Assembly (NCBI GenBank): GCA_016290695.1
Contig: JAEEUX010000020.1
Coordinates: forward strand, 1-17,815
Direction of reading: 5' to 3'
From: Oscillospiraceae bacterium
Lineage (GTDB): Bacteria > Bacillota > Clostridia > Oscillospirales > Oscillospiraceae
DNA: 17,815 nucleotides
Shown: in pieces, positions 12,408 through 17,815 of the stretch
Layout of the letters: each line of letters opens with the position of its first letter
Position numbering within the stretch: position 1 is the first letter of the stretch
Notes under the pieces: generated by a model
Seen by the model: the letters and a program-made list of their open reading frames with translations, nothing else
What the model was told of the DNA's origin: nothing
The model's database searches: none
Program-made: the position numbers and the translations under genes

Positions 12408-14381
12408 ATGGACGCACAGAATGAAATAAAACGCTTGACCGAGGAACTGAATAAGCATAATCACGCCTATTATGTCCTCGACGAGCCGACAATTACAGAC
12501 TTTGAGTACGACGCGATGATGCGTGAGCTTATCGCGCTTGAGGAAGCTAACCCCGAGCTTCGCCGCCCCGATTCACCGACCCAGCGCGTCGGCGGCGAGG
12601 CGGTCTCGGGCTTTGCGCAGGTGCGCCACGACATTCCGCTCGAAAGCCTGACGGATGTATTTTCGCCGGAGGAGCTTTCCGGCTTCCTCGAAAAGACCAC
12701 GCCGCTGCTCACGCTGCCGGAATATACGGTTGAGCCGAAAATCGACGGACTTTCCATGGCGCTTATTTATGAAAACGGCGTATTCGTTAAGGGCGCGACA
12801 CGCGGTGACGGAACGGTGGGGGAGGACGTGACGGAAAACCTCAAAACCATACGCTCCATCCCGCTTTCCATCGAGGACGCGCCGGAGCGCCTTATCGTGC
12901 GCGGCGAGGTTTATATGCCGCGCCGCAGCTTTGAGGAGCTGAACGCCAGGCGCGAGCTTACGGGTGAAAAGCTCTTCGCCAATCCCCGCAACGCCGCCGC
13001 GGGAACCATGCGGCAGCTCGACCCGAAAATAGTTGCCGAGCGCAAGCTCGATATCCTTATTTTCAACGTCCAGTATACATCCGGAGAAGCGTTCAAAACC
13101 CACGCGGAGAGCCTTGAATACCTCAAATCCAAAAAGTTCAAGGTTATACCGTACACGCTTGTCCGTTCGGCGAATGAATGCCTTGCCCGCGTGGACGATA
13201 TCGGCAACTCGCGCGACAGCTATGAATACAGCATCGACGGCGCGGTAATAAAGGCCAACAGCCTTGCCGACAGAGCTTCCCTCGGCTCCACCGCCAAGGC
13301 GCCGCGCTGGGCTGTCGCCTTCAAATACCCGCCGGAGAAGAAGGAAACCGTCGTTAAGGATATCGTCATACAGGTCGGGCGGACGGGCGTTTTAACGCCT
13401 AAAGCCGTGTTTGACCCGGTGCGCCTTGCGGGAACCACCGTAAGCTTTGCAACGCTCCACAATCAGGATATCATCGACGCGCTGGATGTTCGCATCGGCG
13501 ATACGGTGCTTGTCCAAAAGGCAGGAGAGATAATCCCGGAGGTGCTTTCCGTAAACCTCGCGAAACGTCCGAACGACAGCGTGCCCTATAAGATACCGGA
13601 CGTTTGCCCCGTCTGCGGCAGTGCCGTTACGCGCGACGAGGACGGCGCGGCAATACGCTGCACGGGTGCGGAATGTCCCGCTCAGCAGCTAAGGAACATC
13701 GTTCACTTCGCGTCAAAAAACGCAATGGATATAGAAGGTCTGGGCGAGGGCGTAGTCAAAAACTTAATCGACAGCGGGCTGATTTCAAGCTCTGCCGACA
13801 TATATTCTCTCGAAGCTGAAAAGATAGCCAAGCTTGAAAAAATGGGCGCCAAATCGGCGGAAAAGCTGATTGCCGCCATCGAACGCTCTAAAGCGGCAGG
13901 CATGGCCCGCGTCCTTTATGCGCTCGGTATAAGGCAGGTAGGCGAGGCGGCGGCAAAGCTCCTTGCGCGCAATTTCCCGAATATCGACGCGCTCAGCGCC
14001 GCGACCAAGGAAGAGCTTACCGCGCTTGCCGATATCGGCGACACGACGGCGGACTATATAATCTCATGGTTTGCCGCGCCCCAGTCTCAGCATCTGCTCG
14101 GACGGCTGAAGGACGCCGGAGTTTCAATGGACGCTGTTAACGACGCCGTGGATTCCCGCTTCGAGGGCAAAACCTTTGTCTTGACCGGAACTCTTGAAAA
14201 ATACACGCGCGACGAAGCCGCGGCTATAATAGAGCGCTACGGCGGCAAGGCCGCGTCCTCCGTGTCAAAAAAGACCTACTGCGTCGTCGCCGGCGAAAAC
14301 GCAGGCTCAAAGCTTACAAAGGCGCAGGAGCTCGGCGTTATGGTGATAAGCGAAGCCGAGTTTGACGAGCTCATCAAATAA
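12408..14381 (+). CDS. ligA: NAD-dependent DNA ligase LigA
   Basis: A 657-residue NAD-dependent DNA ligase that seals nicks in replication and repair. Domain order is complete: Ia NAD/NMN-binding region (LNKHNHAYYVLDEPTITDFEYD region, 14-36), adenylation domain with the KxDG nucleophile in EPKIDG (K111), GEVYMPRRSF (166-175), NPRNAAAGTMRQLD (192-205), OB fold (VGRTGVLTPKAVFDPV), four-cysteine zinc finger (C400, C403, C418, C423), helix-hairpin-helix repeats (about 430-555) and a C-terminal BRCT domain from about 583 (FEGKTFVLTGTLEKYTR). The length is typical. A GGCAGGAT-type weak ribosome binding site precedes ATG 12408. It lies 15 nt after yunB and 28 nt before the DUF169 gene. No missing residue or frameshift is seen. 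Confidence 0.98.
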   Translation: MDAQNEIKRLTEELNKHNHAYYVLDEPTITDFEYDAMMRELIALEEANPELRRPDSPTQRVGGEAVSGFAQVRHDIPLESLTDVFSPEELSGFLEKTTPLLTLPEYTVEPKIDGLSMALIYENGVFVKGATRGDGTVGEDVTENLKTIRSIPLSIEDAPERLIVRGEVYMPRRSFEELNARRELTGEKLFANPRNAAAGTMRQLDPKIVAERKLDILIFNVQYTSGEAFKTHAESLEYLKSKKFKVIPYTLVRSANECLARVDDIGNSRDSYEYSIDGAVIKANSLADRASLGSTAKAPRWAVAFKYPPEKKETVVKDIVIQVGRTGVLTPKAVFDPVRLAGTTVSFATLHNQDIIDALDVRIGDTVLVQKAGEIIPEVLSVNLAKRPNDSVPYKIPDVCPVCGSAVTRDEDGAAIRCTGAECPAQQLRNIVHFASKNAMDIEGLGEGVVKNLIDSGLISSSADIYSLEAEKIAKLEKMGAKSAEKLIAAIERSKAAGMARVLYALGIRQVGEAAAKLLARNFPNIDALSAATKEELTALADIGDTTADYIISWFAAPQSQHLLGRLKDAGVSMDAVNDAVDSRFEGKTFVLTGTLEKYTRDEAAAIIERYGGKAASSVSKKTYCVVAGENAGSKLTKAQELGVMVISEAEFDELIK

Positions 14382-14409
14382 AAAGACAAACAGAAGGAGA
14401 GAAACAATC

Positions 14410-15228
14410 ATGCTTGAAATAGCGGATTATAATTCCATCGGTAAAGAGCTTGAAGAAATCTTCATTTTAAAAACCGCGCCCTTGGCGATTAAGCTTGTAA
14501 ACGCCTCTGAAATCCCGCCGCGCTGTGTCCAGCCCTCGGCGAGCGGAAAGCATTACGCGCTCTGCCAGGCGCTTGCCTTTGTCCGCAGGACGCGCAATCA
14601 TCTGGTTATGTTTGCCGAGGACCATTGGTGCCTCTGGCCGGTCATCAACTTCCGCCTGCGCGAAATAGACGAGGACGACCGCAAAAGGCTCGGCAGCGGG
14701 TACTTTATCCGCGACGAGGAAACGAGCTACCGCCATTTCTGCGCCGAGTTCCCCTACATAGACGAAGCAAAGGCAAAAACCGCCATGGCGATAGCTCCGC
14801 TAGAATCCTGCGAATTTGAACCGGATGCGATAATGATTTACTGCGAACCCTATCAACTCCGCCAGCTCCTCATGTCCTCGAAGTGGCACAGCGGCAACAT
14901 CGCCCAGTCCTCGTTCGACACCTGCGATTCCTGCGGCGCGGCGCTCGTTCCCATCCTAAACGGCGAGCGCCCCTATAACGTATCCATCCCCGACGCGGGC
15001 GAATACGAACGCAGCCTTTGCGGCGAAAACGAAATGATTTTTACTCTTTCCGCCGAAATGCTCTCTCCCTTCATCCAGTCCGCGCGCGACCTGCGCGATA
15101 AGGGCTTCGGCATAAAGCAGCTTGCCTACGACATTCGCCCCGATTACGCCAGACCGAAGTTTTATAACGATATGTTTGAAAAATGGGGGCTTCCCACGGG
15201 CGAGGAATGGATACCCGGCAAAAGATAA
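14410..15228 (+). CDS. DUF169-family protein
   Basis: A 272-residue cytoplasmic protein of the DUF169 family (COG2043), whose function is not established. It is recognised from the opening (SIGKELEEIFILKTAPLAIK), CQALAFVRR, and the EPYQLRQLLM segment; length fits. It is cysteine-rich, with cysteines in RCVQ, LCQA, WCLW, FCAE, SCEF, YCEP, a CDSC pair and LCGE, which could bind a metal or cluster (inference). The start is ATG 14410, 10 nt after AAGGAG (14394-14399); the frame is open to 14362, but that lies within the end of ligA and lacks a ribosome binding site. It sits 28 nt after ligA and 17 nt before a sensor kinase gene, so cotranscription is likely, though a functional link to either is unproved. 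Confidence 0.85.
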   Translation: MLEIADYNSIGKELEEIFILKTAPLAIKLVNASEIPPRCVQPSASGKHYALCQALAFVRRTRNHLVMFAEDHWCLWPVINFRLREIDEDDRKRLGSGYFIRDEETSYRHFCAEFPYIDEAKAKTAMAIAPLESCEFEPDAIMIYCEPYQLRQLLMSSKWHSGNIAQSSFDTCDSCGAALVPILNGERPYNVSIPDAGEYERSLCGENEMIFTLSAEMLSPFIQSARDLRDKGFGIKQLAYDIRPDYARPKFYNDMFEKWGLPTGEEWIPGKR

Positions 15229-15245
15229 GAGCGCGGAGGAACCTA

Positions 15246-17624
15246 ATGCTCAGGCGAATGAAAAACCTTATCGTCGGCTTTTACACCAACGAAAAAGAGC
15301 TGAACATCACTCTTTTCAAGCTCCTCGGAACGGCAGGAATACTCGTAAGCATCTATGGCTGCCTGCAATCTCTGATAACCTCGGATGATTATATAGGCGC
15401 GCTTATTAATTTTTTTGCGATTGTCGCAAGCGTCCTGCTGCTGAGCTTTGTACATATTACGAAAAAATACACGGCTGGCTATCTGATAACCTCCTTCAGC
15501 ATTTTTATCGTCCTTTTTGTATGGCTGTTTATGGAGATGGGCGGTCTTAACGGCTCGATGCCATATTTCTTTGGTTTTGCTATAGTTTTCACGCTCATGA
15601 TGTATAGGGGGAAGCTTCTGCTTGCCGTCGAGCTTATCCAGATTGCCGTTTATTTATTTGCCTGTCATTTTGCGGTTCTTCATCCTGAATACATCAAGGA
15701 CTTTGATACCCCGAGGGAGCAGTTTATCGACCAGATGTCCGGCATTTTCATCTCAAGCCTCGGCATCGGCGTGATTTTTCTCCTGTACCTGCGCGAATAC
15801 CGCAAACAGCAGAAGCTCGCAGAAGAATCGAGCAACGCAAAAAGCGTCCTTTTGGCTAACGTAAGCCACGAGATAAGAACGCCTATTAATATGCTTCTCG
15901 GCATGAACGAGATGATTTTGCGCGAATCGGATAATTCGCAGATCCGTGAATACGCACAGAATGTCGAAAGCTCCGGCAGACAGCTCCTTTACATGGTGAA
16001 CCAGATCCTTGACTTTTCGAGGCTCGACATGGGTAAGGAGGAGCTTTTCGAGGAGAATTTCAACATCAAAAAGCTTATCGACGGGCTTTCCGCCTTTTTC
16101 GGCAATGAAGCGGAAAAAAGGAACGTCGATTTTATATTGAATTACGATAAAAACATCCCCCAGTTTATAATCTCAGACGCGAAAAAGCTCTCGCAGATCC
16201 TTTCAAATCTGCTTTCAAACGCCGTTAAGTACACCGATATGGGCAAAATCACTTTCTCGGTTCAGGAGCTTGGCGGAGACCTCGAAAAAAGGCTCATTCG
16301 TTTTGAAGTTTCCGACACGGGCAAAGGGATAGCCCCGGAGGACTGCAAAAAAATATTTGAAAGCTTTGAAAGAGCCAATATCAGCAAAAACCGCAGCATA
16401 GAGGGGACGGGTCTCGGCCTGTCTATCTCGAATGAGCTTGCAAGGCTCATGGGCTCTGAAATAAAGCTTGAAAGCCGGTTGGACGAGGGAAGCAAATTCT
16501 GGCTTGAGCTTTATCTGAAACCGGGAGACGAAGCGGCAGAGCAGGCGCAGTCAGAGTCCTCTTTCATCGCGCCGGAGGCTAAGCTTCTCGTCGTTGACGA
16601 CAATATCATGAACCTGCAGGTGATTAAATCTCTTTTAAAACGCACCATGGTAAGCCTCGATTTTGCGTCCTCGGCTATGGAATGCTACAAAAAATACGAA
16701 GAAACGGATTACGACGCGGTCCTTATGGATTACATGATGCCGGAAATAAACGGCGTCGAAGCGATGCGCCATTTAAAGGACATGGACAGGCTGCGGAACA
16801 GAAAAACGCCCGTCATTGTCCTGACCGCCGACGCGACGCCCGAAAAGCGCGAAATGTTTATCGAGAGCGGCTTTGACGATTACCTTTTAAAGCCGGTTGA
16901 CAGCGTTTTGCTTGAGCAGGCGCTCATGCGAAACCTCCCGGAAAGGCTCGTAACCATCATAAATGCCGACGCTGCGGCCGAGATACCGCCGGAGCTCAGG
17001 GCGGAGCTATCTTCGCTTTTGAAGAAATATGATCTTTCGCTCGATCTCGCGTTAAAATACCTCAGCGGAGACCTTTTCCAGCTCGCCAAGGTCGGCAGGT
17101 TCTTTATTAAAAGCTCGGAGGAAAATATATCCAGGCTATCCCGCTGCATTGAAGCCGGGGATTATGCCGCGGCTGTAAATCTCGTCCATTCTCTCAAGGG
17201 CAGCTCGGGCAATATCGGCGCGGAGGAGCTTTATAAATCCGCAAAGCTTCTTGAAAAACATCTTCGTGAAGAAGATTATGAATACGTCGCCCTTGCGCAT
17301 CCTCTTTTCGTCTTCAAATGGAAACGCGCGGAAGCGGGCATAAAGGAGCTTATTTCTGCGCTTGAGGCCTACAGCGCCTCCGCGCCCGAGCCAAAAGGGG
17401 AAAGCGGGGCAGTACACGACGAAAAAGAACTGTGGGAGCAGCTTTTGCAGGCTGTAAGGCTCGGCAATCAGGCCCCGGCGCTTAAAATAACGGACGAGCT
17501 GGCAGCCATAAGGGGTAAGGACGAGCTTATTGTGTCTATAAGAGAAAACATAATGGGCATAGAATTTGCCAAGGCGGAAGAGCTTATTAAAAGCAGCTTC
17601 TGCGAATTTCCCGAAGGTCGGTAA
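15246..17624 (+). CDS. Hybrid sensor histidine kinase (6 TM, HisKA, HATPase, REC, Hpt)
   Basis: A 792-residue membrane-bound phosphorelay protein. The N-terminal sensor has six hydrophobic segments at about 26-44, 50-70, 77-97, 104-119, 124-145 and 164-182, with very short loops, so it probably senses something in or near the membrane. A coiled stretch leads to the H-box NVSHEIRTPINM (H208), the N-box SNLLSNAVKYT (N325), DTGKGI (D357) and GTGLGLSIS (387-395). The receiver domain follows, with VVDDN (D451, D452), phospho-acceptor D495 in LMDYMMPE, T527 and K549. An Hpt domain has VHSLKGSSGNIG (H648). A helical extension of about 70 residues ends the protein. All catalytic residues are present. 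GGAGGA lies 5 nt before ATG 15246. A response regulator begins 5 nt downstream, presumably the final phosphoacceptor. The signal is unknown. Confidence 0.95.
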   Translation: MLRRMKNLIVGFYTNEKELNITLFKLLGTAGILVSIYGCLQSLITSDDYIGALINFFAIVASVLLLSFVHITKKYTAGYLITSFSIFIVLFVWLFMEMGGLNGSMPYFFGFAIVFTLMMYRGKLLLAVELIQIAVYLFACHFAVLHPEYIKDFDTPREQFIDQMSGIFISSLGIGVIFLLYLREYRKQQKLAEESSNAKSVLLANVSHEIRTPINMLLGMNEMILRESDNSQIREYAQNVESSGRQLLYMVNQILDFSRLDMGKEELFEENFNIKKLIDGLSAFFGNEAEKRNVDFILNYDKNIPQFIISDAKKLSQILSNLLSNAVKYTDMGKITFSVQELGGDLEKRLIRFEVSDTGKGIAPEDCKKIFESFERANISKNRSIEGTGLGLSISNELARLMGSEIKLESRLDEGSKFWLELYLKPGDEAAEQAQSESSFIAPEAKLLVVDDNIMNLQVIKSLLKRTMVSLDFASSAMECYKKYEETDYDAVLMDYMMPEINGVEAMRHLKDMDRLRNRKTPVIVLTADATPEKREMFIESGFDDYLLKPVDSVLLEQALMRNLPERLVTIINADAAAEIPPELRAELSSLLKKYDLSLDLALKYLSGDLFQLAKVGRFFIKSSEENISRLSRCIEAGDYAAAVNLVHSLKGSSGNIGAEELYKSAKLLEKHLREEDYEYVALAHPLFVFKWKRAEAGIKELISALEAYSASAPEPKGESGAVHDEKELWEQLLQAVRLGNQAPALKITDELAAIRGKDELIVSIRENIMGIEFAKAEELIKSSFCEFPEGR

Positions 17625-17629
17625 CTACT

Positions 17630-17815
17630 ATGGACGATTACAGAATTTTATGCGTTGACGATGATATCGCCATGCTCAACACCGTCGAAGAAATCCTGAT
17701 AAGTGCGGGCTACTCCGTAAGCCTCGCCAAGTCCGGCGCTCAGGCGCTTGAGTTGCTCAAAAGGGACGTAGCCTTTAACCTTGTCCTATTGGACGTGGAT
17801 ATGCCGGGTATGGAC
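17630..17815 (+). CDS. Response regulator, N-terminal receiver part only (runs off window)
   Basis: Sixty-two codons of a receiver domain are visible and continue past the window end. ATG 17630 opens MDDYRILCVDDDIAML, with acidic pocket residues D10-D12, and the phosphoacceptor D55 sits in VLLDVDMPGMD. The output domain is beyond the edge, so DNA-binding, GGDEF or HD-GYP types cannot be told apart. The Shine-Dalgarno sequence is weak (AAGG at 17614-17617). It begins 5 nt after the hybrid kinase stop, so it is very probably the partner regulator of that kinase and may be translationally coupled to it. Confidence 0.92.
   Translation, partial: MDDYRILCVDDDIAMLNTVEEILISAGYSVSLAKSGAQALELLKRDVAFNLVLLDVDMPGMD

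Noticed and set aside
12573..13103. Minus-strand open frame of 176 codons antisense to ligA
   Set aside because: Opposite the ligase adenylation domain; no supporting start signal.
14362..14409. 16-residue upstream extension of the DUF169 protein
   Set aside because: Overlaps the ligA end without a ribosome binding site; ATG 14410 has AAGGAG.
15183..15245. 21-residue upstream extension of the sensor kinase
   Set aside because: Overlaps the DUF169 coding end; GGAGGA precedes ATG 15246.

Overview
The window looks like chromosomal DNA of an endospore-forming low-GC-lineage Clostridia member, most likely Oscillospiraceae/Ruminococcaceae-like. The evidence is a YunB-type sporulation protein, strong AGGAGG-type ribosome binding sites on nearly every gene, sigma-A promoters of TTGACA/TATAAT type, a Firmicutes-style infC-rpmI-rplT operon with a terminator in its leader, and roughly balanced GC content. 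The genus assignment is inference. There are no mobile elements, CRISPR arrays, tRNA or rRNA genes; most of the window is core housekeeping DNA with some unusual arrangements.

Left block (1-3926, + strand): the 3' part of trpS, then a gene that fuses a TagO/WecA-type UDP-GlcNAc:undecaprenyl-phosphate GlcNAc-1-P transferase to a non-hydrolysing UDP-GlcNAc 2-epimerase (MnaA/WecB), then an unrecognised single-span membrane-anchored protein. The fusion joins the enzyme that starts a lipid-linked cell-wall polymer to the one that makes the UDP-ManNAc usually needed for the next sugar.

Middle block: a tightly packed minus-strand operon of three small unrecognised proteins (4917 down to 3929), divergent from a YfcE/MJ0936-type metallophosphoesterase (4973-5443). 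That gene converges through a 13-bp-stem terminator on infC-rpmI-rplT (minus strand, 6651 down to 5509). infC appears to start at a rare AUA codon. It has a strong extended -10 sigma-A promoter and a structured leader of about 175 nt with an intrinsic terminator, as expected of an L20-controlled attenuator. Upstream on the same strand is a LysR-type regulator (7810 down to 6884).

Right block (8201-17815, + strand): a 390-bp regulatory region rich in inverted repeats separates the LysR gene from a long co-directional series: murD, two tandem M42 metallo-aminopeptidase paralogues overlapping by 4 nt, yunB, ligA, a DUF169 protein, a hybrid sensor histidine kinase (six membrane spans, HisKA, HATPase, REC, Hpt and a helical tail) and the first 62 codons of a response regulator. 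Spacings are short and no terminator is visible, so this may be one operon mixing wall synthesis, peptide turnover, sporulation, DNA repair/replication and signalling.

The points most worth a second look are the TagO-MnaA fusion with a possible internal start, the three-gene small-protein operon, the AUA start of infC with its attenuator, and the structured LysR/murD intergenic region. I saw no clear evidence of a wholly new defence or mobile system.
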